The notes below the pieces were generated by a model. It saw nothing but the letters and a program-made list of their open reading frames with translations. It was not told the DNA's origin and searched no databases. Of a DNA stretch of 64,000 nt, positions 34,894 through 43,689 are shown one piece after another. How positions within the stretch are numbered: position 1 is the stretch's first letter; every line of letters begins with the position of its first letter. A program made the translations under genes and the position numbers. The stretch comes from Afipia carboxidovorans OM5 (GTDB lineage: Bacteria > Pseudomonadota > Alphaproteobacteria > Rhizobiales > Xanthobacteraceae), in NCBI RefSeq assembly GCF_000218565.1, contig NC_015684.1, forward strand, positions 1,426,001 to 1,490,000, written 5' to 3'.

Positions 34894-36838
34894 CGTGACC
34901 GACCTGTCGTCATCTTTGCCCGGCGATCAGGATCAGTTCCTGACGATCCTGTCGCGCGAGGAAGTGCTGGCGCGTTTCGAGGACGCTTTGTTTCCGCGCT
35001 CACTGCCGGTCGACACGGTGCCACTTGCGGACGCACTGTCGCTTGCGCTTGCAACGGACGTGATGGCGCCGATCGATGTGCCGCCGTTCGATCGATCTAA
35101 CGTCGATGGGTTTGCGGTGCGCTCGGATGATCTCGCGCAAGCAGGCGAGGGCGCCCCGGTCCGTCTTGCTTTGAATAATGAAACGATTGCTTGCGGCACA
35201 GCGCCAAAACAGATCGTGCAGCCCGGCACGGCAACGCCGATTGCGACCGGTGGTCCGATTCCGCGCGGCGCCGATGCGGTGGTGATGGTGGAGCACACCC
35301 AGCCGCTGGCAAACGATGCGATCGAAGTTCGCCGCGCGGTTTCGCCCGGGCAGTTTATTTCCTATGCGGGCTCGGACATCGCGCGCGGCGAAGTGCTGAT
35401 GCACAAGGGCACGGTGATCGGCTCGCGGGAAATCGGAATGCTCGCGGCCTGCGGCATTGCGCGGGTCAATGTCGTGCGCCGCCCGGTGGTCGCGGTGATC
35501 TCGACGGGTGACGAACTGGAGCAGCCCGGCACGCCGCTGCGACCCGCGGCGGTCTACGACACCAACGGCCCCATCGTCACCGCGGCGATTGCGGAGAATG
35601 GCGGCAATCCGATTTTCATGGGCTCCTATCCGGACGAGGAGGACGTGCTGGAGCAGGGCATGCGTGCTGCGCTTGCGCGCGCAGATATGCTCGTACTGTC
35701 CGGTGGCACCTCGAAGGGTGCGGGCGACCTTTCGCACCGGATCATTCCGCGGCTCGGCGCGCCCGGAATCATCGCGCATGGTGTCGCATTGAAGCCCGGC
35801 AAGCCGCTGTGCCTTGCGGTGTGCGACGGCAAGCCGGTCGTTATTCTACCGGGCTTTCCGACCTCGGCGATGTTCACGTTCCACGATATCATTGTGCCGG
35901 TGCTGCGCCGCCTTGCAGGCCTGCCGCTGCGGACCGACACGACTGTGGAAGCGACGGTGCCGGTGCGGATTGCTTCCGAACTCGGCCGCACCGAGTTTGT
36001 GATGGTCTCGCTGGTGGAAGGCGCAGACGGCGAGTTGATCGCGTATCCGACGGGCAAGGGCTCCGGCGCGATCACGTCCTTCGCGCAGGCTGATGGCTTT
36101 CTGCGCATCGAGGCGCTTGCCGATCAGATGCCGGCCGGCACCAAGACCGACGTGACGCTGCTTACACCGCATGTGCGCGTGCCCGATCTCGTCATCGTCG
36201 GCAGTCATTGTACGGGACTCGACGTCGTCACTGCGCCTGTCGTGCGCGAAGGATTGTCGGTGCGTTCGATTTCAGTTGGCAGTCTTGGGGGATTGGCGGC
36301 AGCGCGACGCGGCGAATGCGATCTCGCACCGATCCATCTCTTCGCCGACAAGACCGACACCTACAACACGTCGTTCCTGGCGCCGGGTCTGACGCTTGTG
36401 CCCGGCTATCGCCGCATGCAGGGCATCGTATTTCGCCCGGGTGATGCGCGTTTCGAGGGCAAGACGCCGGAGGCTGCTGTGGCAGCGGCGCTCGCGGATG
36501 CCTCCTGCCTGATGGTCAACCGCAATCAGGGTGCAGGCACGCGCATTCTCATTGATCGTCTGCTTGGCGATGCGCGGCCCGATGGTTACTGGAATCAGCC
36601 GCGCTCTCACAATGCGGTGGCGGCGGCTGTCGCGCAGGGACGCGCCGATTGGGGCGTGACGATTGCGCCGGTTGCGAATGCGGCAGAACTTGGTTTTCTG
36701 CCGTTGACCGAGGAGCATTATGACTTTGCGCTGGTGGATGCCCGTGCGAAGCGGCCCGGCGTGAAAGCGTTTCTGGCCTCGCTCCACTCTGATGAGACGC
36801 GCAAGGCGCTCGAGAAGGCAGGCTTTCGTCCGGCGTAA
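34886..36838 (+). CDS. MoeA fused to a periplasmic-binding-protein-like domain
   Basis: 650 residues. Residues about 30-430 are a full MoeA: RSNVDGFAV, PIPRGADAVVMVEHTQ, AGSDIARGEVLMHKG, STGDELEQPG, YDTNGPI, SGGTSKGAGD and LPGFPTSAMFTF. Residues about 440-650 form a PBP/LysR-effector-like domain (VIVGSHCTGLDVVT, GSLGGLAAARRGECDLAPIHL, GAGTRILIDRLL, DWGVTIAPVA). MoeA inserts molybdate into molybdopterin, and the extra domain may sense or hand over oxyanion or cofactor; this is inference. The start ATG at 34886 has GGAGGGG upstream. It is convergent with mobA with no base between the stops. Confidence 0.9.
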   Translation: MSDVTDLSSSLPGDQDQFLTILSREEVLARFEDALFPRSLPVDTVPLADALSLALATDVMAPIDVPPFDRSNVDGFAVRSDDLAQAGEGAPVRLALNNETIACGTAPKQIVQPGTATPIATGGPIPRGADAVVMVEHTQPLANDAIEVRRAVSPGQFISYAGSDIARGEVLMHKGTVIGSREIGMLAACGIARVNVVRRPVVAVISTGDELEQPGTPLRPAAVYDTNGPIVTAAIAENGGNPIFMGSYPDEEDVLEQGMRAALARADMLVLSGGTSKGAGDLSHRIIPRLGAPGIIAHGVALKPGKPLCLAVCDGKPVVILPGFPTSAMFTFHDIIVPVLRRLAGLPLRTDTTVEATVPVRIASELGRTEFVMVSLVEGADGELIAYPTGKGSGAITSFAQADGFLRIEALADQMPAGTKTDVTLLTPHVRVPDLVIVGSHCTGLDVVTAPVVREGLSVRSISVGSLGGLAAARRGECDLAPIHLFADKTDTYNTSFLAPGLTLVPGYRRMQGIVFRPGDARFEGKTPEAAVAAALADASCLMVNRNQGAGTRILIDRLLGDARPDGYWNQPRSHNAVAAAVAQGRADWGVTIAPVANAAELGFLPLTEEHYDFALVDARAKRPGVKAFLASLHSDETRKALEKAGFRPA

Positions 36839-37498
36839 TCAGCCACCGTCGAGCGCGGCAAGGCGCGTGGCCTCTTCGAGGTCGGTGGCTTCGTTCGCAT
36901 TGAAGAACGGATCGAGCGGCTCCGTCGGCCACGACGCCTGCGCAAGACGAAAGCGGCGAACGAAGGCATGTACCTTGCGGAAATCTTCCACCGTCAAGGC
37001 ATGACGGATCGCGTGGCGCAGTTCGATATCCCAAATCGCGATGATGGGGTGCATCTGGCCGCCGGATACGGCCACGGTGACTTCGGCATCGTTCTTGCGA
37101 CGGGCCTGATGAAGGCGTGCGACGAGATCGCGCGGCAGAAACGGGCAATCGCCCGCGCTGGTGAAGACGTAACGCATGCCGGGCCGATTTTCCGCCACCC
37201 AGTCGAGGCCTGCGAGAATGCCTGCGAGCGGCCCCGCAAAGCCTTCCACGCTGTCCGGCACGACCGGCAGGCCGAACGCAGCGAAGCGCGCCGGATCACC
37301 ATTGGCGTTCAGGATCAATCCGTCGCATTGCGGAGTGAGGCGCTCGATTGCCCGTGCCAGAATGGTGCGGCCGGCAATTAGCCGCATCGGTTTGTCGCCT
37401 CCACCCATGCGGCGGGCGAGGCCGCCGGCGAGCAGCACGCCGGGTGTGGCGGGATAGCCGTCCTCTATCGTGCGATCAGGTGACATGATTTCCTGCAA
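36839..37498 (-). CDS. mobA: Molybdenum cofactor guanylyltransferase
   Basis: 219 residues. The nucleotide-binding motif LAGGLARRMGGGDK lies at 23-36, then VPDSVEGFAGPLAGILAGLDW (Gly-rich, partly quoted by function) and the acidic SAGDCPFLP in place of the common DTPFLP. It attaches GMP to molybdopterin to form the bis-MGD cofactor used by formate dehydrogenase, which is encoded 10 kb away. The start may be 37498 or the ATG four codons later. It is divergent from mobB (80 bp). Confidence 0.93.
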   Translation of the reverse strand: MQEIMSPDRTIEDGYPATPGVLLAGGLARRMGGGDKPMRLIAGRTILARAIERLTPQCDGLILNANGDPARFAAFGLPVVPDSVEGFAGPLAGILAGLDWVAENRPGMRYVFTSAGDCPFLPRDLVARLHQARRKNDAEVTVAVSGGQMHPIIAIWDIELRHAIRHALTVEDFRKVHAFVRRFRLAQASWPTEPLDPFFNANEATDLEEATRLAALDGG

Positions 37499-37578
37499 AC
37501 CCGCGTTGATTCACGCGTTCCAGCCTTGTGCCGGACGACAGTCACGCTATAGCACGCAGGGGCGAAAGGGAGAATGCA

Positions 37579-38103
37579 ATGCGGGTGATCGGGTTTGCGG
37601 GGTGGAGCGGCGCAGGGAAAACCACGTTGCTGTCGCGCCTCGTGCCGTATCTGATCGAGGGTGGCGCGCGCGTATCGGTCGTCAAGCACGCGCATCACGC
37701 TTTCGATATCGACAAACCCGGCAAGGATTCGTGGATTCACCGGCAGGCGGGTGCGACGGATGTGCTGATTTCCTCGAGCGGCCGCTGGGCGCTCTTGCAT
37801 GAGTTGCGCGGCGAGCCCGAACCGCCGCTGGTTGCGCTGTTGTCGAAGATGTCACCCGTCGACTACATTCTGATCGAGGGATTCAAGGCCGAGCGCCATC
37901 CCAAGATCGAGATCCATCGCACGGCGAACAATAAGCCGCTGATGTTTCCGAACGACCCGAATATCGTTGCGATTGCCAGCGACATCAGGCCGGAAACGAC
38001 ACTGCCGGTTTTCGATCTCAACGACATCCCGGCGATTGCCGAGGTCGTGAAAGCCAAGGCCGAAGATCTCGGAGAATTTTCGGCGAAGTACAAGGTGGAT
38101 TGA
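37579..38103 (+). CDS. mobB: Molybdopterin-guanine dinucleotide biosynthesis adapter MobB
   Basis: 174 residues from the ATG at 37579, where the family starts (MRVIGFAGWSGAGKTT, P-loop 8-16). VVKHAHHAFDIDKPGKDS and ILIEGFKAERHPKIEI are typical MobB stretches. It is a GTP-binding helper for MobA. It is 3 bp before moeA and surely in the same operon. Confidence 0.94.
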   Translation: MRVIGFAGWSGAGKTTLLSRLVPYLIEGGARVSVVKHAHHAFDIDKPGKDSWIHRQAGATDVLISSSGRWALLHELRGEPEPPLVALLSKMSPVDYILIEGFKAERHPKIEIHRTANNKPLMFPNDPNIVAIASDIRPETTLPVFDLNDIPAIAEVVKAKAEDLGEFSAKYKVD

Positions 38104-38106
38104 TCG

Positions 38107-39363
38107 ATGGCGCAGTTGTCGGACGATTGTTTTGCATTCGGCGGCCCGATGATGAGCGTCGATGAGGCGCTCGAGATCATCACGTCGCGAATTCAGCCGG
38201 TCGAAGATGTCGAACAGGTCCCGCTGTCCGCCGCGGATGGGCGTACGACGGCTGCCGAGGTGTATGCGCCGATCAATATTCCCTCGTTCAACAATTCCGC
38301 TGTCGATGGCTATGCCGTGCGGGGCGAGGATCTGCCGACGGATAGCGCGCGGGTGTTTGTTGTGCAGGAGCGCGTCATTGCAGGCTCTAGCGCGCATGCC
38401 GAGATCAAGCCCGGCCATACCATTCGCATCTTTACCGGCGCGCCGATGCCGCCGGGCGCCGACACGGTCTTCATGCAGGAAGACGTCAGCGTCGCGGAGG
38501 ACGGGACGGTTGTCCTGCCGCCGGGACTGACGCGCGGTGCCAATGTGCGCATCGCAGGCGAGGACATTCCGATCGGCTCGGTGGCATTGCCCAAAGGGCG
38601 GCGCATGCGCCCGCAGGACGTCGCGCTTGCAGCGGCGCTCGGCCTCACCGAATTGCCGGTTCGTCGCCGTCCGCGTGTTGCGATTTTCTCGACTGGCAAC
38701 GAAGTCGTGTCGCCGGGCGAGAAGAGGGGGCCTTCGCAACTATTCGATTCCAACCGGACCATGCTGAGCGCGATGCTGCGCCGTCTCGGATGCGAACCGG
38801 TCGATCTCGGCATCATTCCGGACAATGAGGCGGCCGTATCGACCTCGCTGAAACAGGCCGCACAGGAGTGCGATCTGATCCTCACCACCGGCGGCGTTTC
38901 GACGGGCGAGGAGGATCACGTCAAGGCCGGGATCGAGAGCATCGGCACTCTTGTGTTGTGGCGCATGGCGATCAAGCCGGGCCGCCCCGTTACGATGGGT
39001 GTGATCGACGGCACGCCGTTTATCGGGCTGCCGGGCAATCCGGTGGCGGGGTTTGTGACCTTCACCTATATCGGTCGTCCTGCGATCCTCGCGCTCTCCG
39101 GAGTGGTGTCGCGCAAACCGGTCCCCCTGCAGGTTCGCGCCAAATTCGATTACCACAAGAAAGCGGGCCGGCGCGAATACGTCCGGGTGACGCTCGTGCA
39201 GGATGAGGACGGGCTCTTCGGTGCAACCAAATTTCCGCGCGACGGGGCGGGCATCTTGTCGTCGCTTGTGCAGACCGATGGTCTCGTGGAGCTTCGCGAG
39301 AACGTCACCACCGTGAAGTCGGGCGATATGCTGAGCTTCCTTCCCTATTCGAGCCTTCTGTAA
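38107..39363 (+). CDS. moeA: Molybdopterin molybdenumtransferase MoeA
   Basis: 418 residues with all standard motifs: NNSAVDGYAVRGEDL, GAPMPPGADTVFMQED, AGEDIPIGSVALPKG, STGNEVVSPG, FDSNRTMLSAML, GGVSTGEEDHVK and LPGNPVAGFVTF. It ligates molybdate (or tungstate) to adenylylated molybdopterin. It is the ordinary member among three MoeA-type genes here. It lies between mobB (3 bp) and the TusA-like gene (5 bp). Confidence 0.95.
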   Translation: MAQLSDDCFAFGGPMMSVDEALEIITSRIQPVEDVEQVPLSAADGRTTAAEVYAPINIPSFNNSAVDGYAVRGEDLPTDSARVFVVQERVIAGSSAHAEIKPGHTIRIFTGAPMPPGADTVFMQEDVSVAEDGTVVLPPGLTRGANVRIAGEDIPIGSVALPKGRRMRPQDVALAAALGLTELPVRRRPRVAIFSTGNEVVSPGEKRGPSQLFDSNRTMLSAMLRRLGCEPVDLGIIPDNEAAVSTSLKQAAQECDLILTTGGVSTGEEDHVKAGIESIGTLVLWRMAIKPGRPVTMGVIDGTPFIGLPGNPVAGFVTFTYIGRPAILALSGVVSRKPVPLQVRAKFDYHKKAGRREYVRVTLVQDEDGLFGATKFPRDGAGILSSLVQTDGLVELRENVTTVKSGDMLSFLPYSSLL

Positions 39364-39368
39364 TCGCG

Positions 39369-39593
39369 ATGCCCTCGCACAAACTCGATCTCAGCGGACT
39401 GAAATGTCCATTGCCGGTGCTGCGCACGCGCAAGGCGCTGAAGGGGTTGGCGCCGGGTGCCCGGCTGGAAGTGATCTGCACCGACCCGCTTGCAGCGATC
39501 GACGTACCGCATCTTATTGGTGAGACTGGCGATCATATCGAGATCCTGAAGCAGGATGCCGAGAGCATTCATTTCCTGATCGAGAAGCGCTAA
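39369..39593 (+). CDS. TusA/SirA-family sulfur-carrier protein
   Basis: 74 residues with the N-terminal LDLSGLKCPLPVLRTRKAL; C13-P14 is the persulfide-carrying CPxP site. The family shuttles sulfur for tRNA thiolation and molybdenum enzymes. As the last gene of mobB-moeA it may supply sulfur for cofactor maturation, for instance via an FdhD-type step for formate dehydrogenase; this is inference. Confidence 0.9.
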   Translation: MPSHKLDLSGLKCPLPVLRTRKALKGLAPGARLEVICTDPLAAIDVPHLIGETGDHIEILKQDAESIHFLIEKR

Positions 39594-40177
39594 GTCGATT
39601 CGACCGGCAGACGCCCCTTAGAAAACAATCTTCTCCTAGAGAAATTCCAATGTTCATCCCGCCACCATAACAGGGGTATTGGGATACATAATATCGTCAT
39701 AAGACGCATTTATACGATATGTTTTACCGTCATAAGTTGACAGATTTGACAATGAGAAAACCCTTATAAATATCGCACTTTTGAAAAGTAGGTCGTTTCA
39801 CGACATAATATGAAGAAAATTTCCATTCGCAGTAGCAGCACGATAAAACAAATTGCGTGCATCCATACTTTTGGATGATCGACACAAATCAAATCCTCTG
39901 TCCCAATCGGTATGCCGTTCGCATTCAAAAATGTTGGGGCGGAACGGAATAACACAAGCAATGCGGGTTTAGTCGTCGGCGGAGTGAATGCGCTTCGTCT
40001 TCGTGAAGTGAGCGTGAAGGGACGGTGCGGGAGAGACCAGCTCTCTGCGCGCTGCAATCCCTGCGATCCCACGCGTCATTTCACCTGGCCCCACGGACCG
40101 CCGGAAACAGGCGGCTGCGGACAAGGCCAGGGACGGCAAACCGCGCGGCAGGCAACGACCTATCGGGAGGAGACATA
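39594..40177. other. A/T-rich intergenic region upstream of the oxalate/formate-type carrier
   Basis: 584 bases. The part 39640-39900 is clearly richer in A/T than its surroundings, with two TTGACA boxes (39737, 39746) and TATAAA at 39765, not at ideal spacing. The frames within it (39764-40072 minus, 39912-40178 plus) show no family character. It ends with a GGGAGG ribosome-binding site at 40165. It probably carries regulatory sequence for the carrier gene. Confidence 0.5.
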
Positions 40178-41632
40178 ATGGCAGCGATAATTCATACCCC
40201 GGAAACCTACGCCAAGGCGTGGATTCCGTTTCTCGACCGGGAGCGCACGATTGCAAAACCGGGCTACAGCCGCTGGATGATTCCGCCGGCGGCGCTGTGC
40301 GTGCATCTGTGCATCGGGCAAGCTTATGCGTTCAGCGTGTTCAACCTGCCGATGACCAAGCTGCTCGGCGTCACCGAATCCGCGCCGGGTGACTGGAAGC
40401 TCACCGAACTCGGCTGGATCTTTTCCATCGCCATGCTGTTTCTCGGCATCTCGTCGGCCGTGTTCGGACGCTGGGTCGAAGAAGGCGGCCCGCGCAAGGC
40501 GATGTTTACGGCGGCGATCTGCTGGGCCAGCGGCTTTCTGATTTCCGCGCTCGGCGTGCACCTGCATACGCTTTGGCTGATCTATCTCGGCTATGGGGTG
40601 ATCGGCGGATGCGCGCTCGGCATCGGCTACATCTCGCCGGTCTCGACCCTGATGAAATGGTTTCCGGACCGTCCCGGCATGGCGACGGGCATGGCGATCA
40701 TGGGCTTCGGCGGCGGTGCGCTGATCGCCTCGCCCTTGTCGGTCTGGCTGATGAGCAAATTCCACACGACGACGGATGTCGGCGTGTTCAACACCTTCAT
40801 CGTGCTGGGCTGCGTCTATTTCTGCTTCATGATGTTCGGTGCGTTCATCGTGCGCGTGCCGGCCGAGAACTGGAAGCCGAAGGGATTTGTGCCCGCAGCC
40901 GCAACCGGCAAGAAGCTCGTCACCAGGAACCATGTGTTCGTGTATGACGCGATCAAGACACCGCAGTTCTGGCTGGTGTGGACGGTGCTGTTCCTCAACA
41001 CCACGGCCGGCATCGGCGTGCTGGGCCAGGCGTCGGCGATGAGCCAGGAGATGTTCCCCGGTCACATCACCCCGATCGCGGCCGCCGGCCTCGTCGGACT
41101 GATGAGCCTGTTCAACATGGGCGGGCGGTTCTCATGGGCGACGCTGTCAGACTTCATCGGCCGCAAGAACACCTATTTCGTGTTCATGTGCCTGGGCTTT
41201 GCGCTGTACGTCACCGTTCCTTACGCAGGCAGCAGCGGCAATGTCGTCCTGTTCGTGTTCTGCTTCCTGATCATCGTCTCGATGTATGGCGGCGGCTTCT
41301 CGACCGTTCCGGCCTATCTGCGCGACCTGTTCGGAACGCGTTATGTCGGCGCCATCCACGGCATCCTCCTCACCGCCTGGTCGGCAGCGGGCGTCGCGGG
41401 ACCGGTGCTCATCAACTACATCCGTGAGTACAACGTCACGCACGGCGTGCCGAAGGCGGAGGCCTACAACACCACCATGTACATCATGGCGGGGCTCTTC
41501 ATCGTCGGCTTCATCTGCAATGCCTGCGTGAAGGCGGTGAACGCCAAGTACCACATGGCCGGTGGTCATCATCAACCGGACAGCGCTGCCGATGAGGAAT
41601 TGGCGGCGACTCCCAGCAGTGCCAACGCCTAA
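40178..41632 (+). CDS. MFS transporter, oxalate/formate antiporter (OFA) family
   Basis: 484 residues from the ATG at 40178 (GGGAGG seven bases upstream). It has about 12 membrane segments. OFA features are IPPAALCVHLCIGQAYAFSV near the start, ISPVSTLMKWFPDRPGMATG in the fifth segment region and NMGGRFSWATLSDFIGRKN. The family exchanges small carboxylates, classically oxalate for formate. A formate dehydrogenase lies 4 kb downstream, but no frc/oxc is in the window. It is paired with a 42-residue membrane protein encoded 11 bp later. Confidence 0.9.
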   Translation: MAAIIHTPETYAKAWIPFLDRERTIAKPGYSRWMIPPAALCVHLCIGQAYAFSVFNLPMTKLLGVTESAPGDWKLTELGWIFSIAMLFLGISSAVFGRWVEEGGPRKAMFTAAICWASGFLISALGVHLHTLWLIYLGYGVIGGCALGIGYISPVSTLMKWFPDRPGMATGMAIMGFGGGALIASPLSVWLMSKFHTTTDVGVFNTFIVLGCVYFCFMMFGAFIVRVPAENWKPKGFVPAAATGKKLVTRNHVFVYDAIKTPQFWLVWTVLFLNTTAGIGVLGQASAMSQEMFPGHITPIAAAGLVGLMSLFNMGGRFSWATLSDFIGRKNTYFVFMCLGFALYVTVPYAGSSGNVVLFVFCFLIIVSMYGGGFSTVPAYLRDLFGTRYVGAIHGILLTAWSAAGVAGPVLINYIREYNVTHGVPKAEAYNTTMYIMAGLFIVGFICNACVKAVNAKYHMAGGHHQPDSAADEELAATPSSANA

Positions 41633-41643
41633 GGAGGTTGAAG

Positions 41644-41772
41644 ATGGAAAACGTCGAACACAGCGCCACCACGCCGGCTTACATGATTGCTCTCGCCTGG
41701 AGCATCGCGGGCATTCCGCTTCTTGCCGGCGTCACGCAGACGTTGATCAATGCGATGAAGCTTTTCCAATAA
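41644..41772 (+). CDS. 42-residue single-span membrane protein paired with the MFS carrier
   Basis: Translates as MENVEHSATTPAYMIALAWS followed by IAGIPLLAGVTQTLINAMKLFQ: a short polar N-terminus and one hydrophobic helix (about 13-36) with Gly/Pro. A near-perfect ribosome-binding site, AAGGAGGTT, overlaps the stop codon of the carrier gene, and a terminator follows. Tight coupling and high expected translation suggest a small subunit or stabiliser of the carrier. I recall short 'MFS transporter small subunit' annotations next to such carriers but cannot check it here. Confidence 0.8.
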   Translation: MENVEHSATTPAYMIALAWSIAGIPLLAGVTQTLINAMKLFQ

Positions 41773-41812
41773 GCTCCATAATGTCCTAGGGTCGCTCCCA
41801 GGCGGCCGCTCT

Positions 41813-41845
41813 GGCCAGGGTCACAAAAGTGACCCTGGCCTTTTT
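41813..41845 (+). terminator. Intrinsic terminator after the carrier operon
   Basis: Perfect 12-bp stem GGCCAGGGTCAC / GTGACCCTGGCC, AAAA loop, then TTTTT, 40 bp after the small gene. Confidence 0.92.
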
Positions 41846-41868
41846 GTCCGCGTCGACAAGGGATAGCC

Positions 41869-42747
41869 ATGACGACACGACGCCACTTCATCATAACGGC
41901 AACGGCTCTTCTCACGGGAGGTGCTTTGAACCCCGTGAGGGGATTTGCACAGCCGCAGGATTTCGAAGCGAAGATTCGCCTGATCGAAGGCAAGGTGAAA
42001 GGCCGTCTCGGCGTCACCGCGCTCGATACCGGATCGCAACGCCGTTTCGAGTATCGGGCCGACGAGCGCTTTGCGATGTGCAGCACCTTCAAGTTGCTCG
42101 CGGCGGCGGCGATCCTCAAGCGCGTCGATGAAGGACAGGAGCAACTTGCGCGACGCGTGCGTTATACTGCGAGCGATCTCGTGACCTATTCGCCCGTGAC
42201 TGAAAAGCACATCGCTGATGGCATGACCCTCGCGGAATTATGCGAGGCTGCGATCACGCTGAGCGACAACACGGCAGGCAATCTGATGCTTGCTGCGATC
42301 GGCGGGCCTGCCGGGTTGACGGCCTACGCCCGCACGCTTGGCGATTCGCTGACGCGGCTCGACCGCATCGAGACGGCGTTGAACGAGGCGGCGCCCGGCG
42401 ATGCGCGCGACACCACGGTGCCGGCTGCGATGGCGGCCGATATCCGGAAGTTATTGTTTGGCGACGCGCTGGCTTCCGCTTCAAAAGATCAATTGAAGAC
42501 ATGGCTGCTGGCGAACAAAACCGGCGATATGCGTTTGCGTGCGCGGCTTCCGGCCGGCTGGCGCGTGGGCGACAAGACCGGCAGCGGCGAGCGCGGCACC
42601 ACCAATGATGTCGGCTTCCTGTTGCGGCCTGCCGCTTCGCCGATCATTGTCGCGGCCTACCTCACGGAGACGGCGGCGCCGATGAGCGCGCGTAATGAAG
42701 CGCTGGCCGCGGTGGGGGAGGCGGTAGCGGCGGCGTTCGCCGTCTGA
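41869..42747 (+). CDS. Class A serine beta-lactamase
   Basis: 292 residues. The N-terminus TTRRHFIITATALLTGG has twin arginines and looks like a Tat signal. Catalytic motifs are S72-T-F-K75 (preceded by C71), S132-D-N134, E168 in ETALN (omega loop) and K236-T-G238. Residue 238 in standard numbering appears to be Gly, so the Cys69-Cys238 bridge of some carbapenemases is missing. It hydrolyses beta-lactams in the periplasm. It is a lone gene with no ampR-type regulator beside it, so it is probably intrinsic to the chromosome. Confidence 0.92.
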   Translation: MTTRRHFIITATALLTGGALNPVRGFAQPQDFEAKIRLIEGKVKGRLGVTALDTGSQRRFEYRADERFAMCSTFKLLAAAAILKRVDEGQEQLARRVRYTASDLVTYSPVTEKHIADGMTLAELCEAAITLSDNTAGNLMLAAIGGPAGLTAYARTLGDSLTRLDRIETALNEAAPGDARDTTVPAAMAADIRKLLFGDALASASKDQLKTWLLANKTGDMRLRARLPAGWRVGDKTGSGERGTTNDVGFLLRPAASPIIVAAYLTETAAPMSARNEALAAVGEAVAAAFAV

Positions 42748-42777
42748 TTGCTGAGTTATCTTGCACAAGCCATGAAA

Positions 42778-42803
42778 AGGGCCGCGACGTTATCGCGGCC
42801 CCT
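42778..42803 (-). terminator. Terminator of the tup operon (minus strand)
   Basis: Stem AGGGGCCGCGA / TCGCGGCCCCT-type (GCCGCGA-CGTTA-TCGCGGC), with TTTTC following on the minus strand. It lies between the convergent beta-lactamase and tupA genes. Confidence 0.75.
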
Positions 42804-42830
42804 GTGAGAGCACTGCGCTCAAATCTTGTG

Positions 42831-43664
42831 CTATGCGTTCGGATCGGTCGCGTTCGGATAAAACAACTGGTTGCCGTTGATCTTGTAATCGGCGATCGCC
42901 TTCTGGCCTTCAGGCGAGATCAGCCAGTCGATGAACTGCTGGCCGAGATCGGCCTTCACGCTCGGATGTTTCTCGGGATTGACCAGCATCACGCCGTACT
43001 GGTTGAACAGCCGCTTGTCGCCCTCGACGACGATGGCAAGATCGCCCTTGTTCTTGAACGACAGCCATGTGCCGCGGTCGGAAATGACATAGGCGTTTGA
43101 GGCCGAGGCGGTGTTTAACGCCGCGCCCATGCCCTGGCCGATGTCCTTGTACCAGGGGCCCTTGTCCTTGGCGATGTCGATGTCGGCAGCCTTCCAGAGC
43201 TTCAGCTCGGCCATGTGCGTGCCGGAGCGGTCGCCGCGCGAGATGAAGGGCAGGCCCTTGTCCTTGATCGCCTTCAGTGCGGCGACGATGTCCTTGGTGC
43301 CTTTCACGCCGGCCGGATCGTTCTTCGGTCCGATCAGAACGAAGTCGTTGTACATCACCGGGTAGCGTTTCTTGGCGAAGCCTTCCGAGAGGAATTTCTC
43401 CTCTGCGGCCTTGGCGTGAACGAACACCACGTCGGCATCGCCGCGACGGCCGGTGTCGAGCGCCTGGCCCGTGCCTTGTGCGATGACCCTCACATCGATG
43501 CCGGTCTTCTTCTTGAATGCGGGGAGGATATGGCCGAACAGGCCGGAATCCTGCGTCGATGTCGTGGACGCGACGACGATCGATTTTTCCTGGGCGAGTG
43601 TGGGTGTTGCGGTGAGCGCCAGACCGAGAGCGGCGAGCGCCGCGAGTGAATGAAACAGTTTCAT
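42831..43664 (-). CDS. tupA: Tungstate/molybdate-type ABC transporter substrate-binding protein (TupA)
   Basis: 277 residues with a signal peptide (LAALGLALTATPTLAQ). The mature start IVVASTTSTQDSGLF carries the TTTS-type anion-binding motif at 34-37 that marks TupA. Further typical segments are RGDADVVFVHAKAAEEKF, MYNDFVLIGPKNDPAGV and FISRGDRSGTHMAELKLW. TupA binds tungstate very tightly; some relatives also accept molybdate. It is the last gene of tupBCA, 25 bp after tupC, and lies beside the FDH1-type formate dehydrogenase. Confidence 0.9.
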   Translation of the reverse strand: MKLFHSLAALAALGLALTATPTLAQEKSIVVASTTSTQDSGLFGHILPAFKKKTGIDVRVIAQGTGQALDTGRRGDADVVFVHAKAAEEKFLSEGFAKKRYPVMYNDFVLIGPKNDPAGVKGTKDIVAALKAIKDKGLPFISRGDRSGTHMAELKLWKAADIDIAKDKGPWYKDIGQGMGAALNTASASNAYVISDRGTWLSFKNKGDLAIVVEGDKRLFNQYGVMLVNPEKHPSVKADLGQQFIDWLISPEGQKAIADYKINGNQLFYPNATDPNA

Positions 43665-43689
43665 GATGGGTCTCCTTGTGTCGCGCTTC

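Noticed and set aside
39764..40072. 102-codon minus-strand frame in the A/T-rich gap
   Set aside because: No ribosome-binding site, no recognisable domain, and it crosses the probable control region of the carrier gene.
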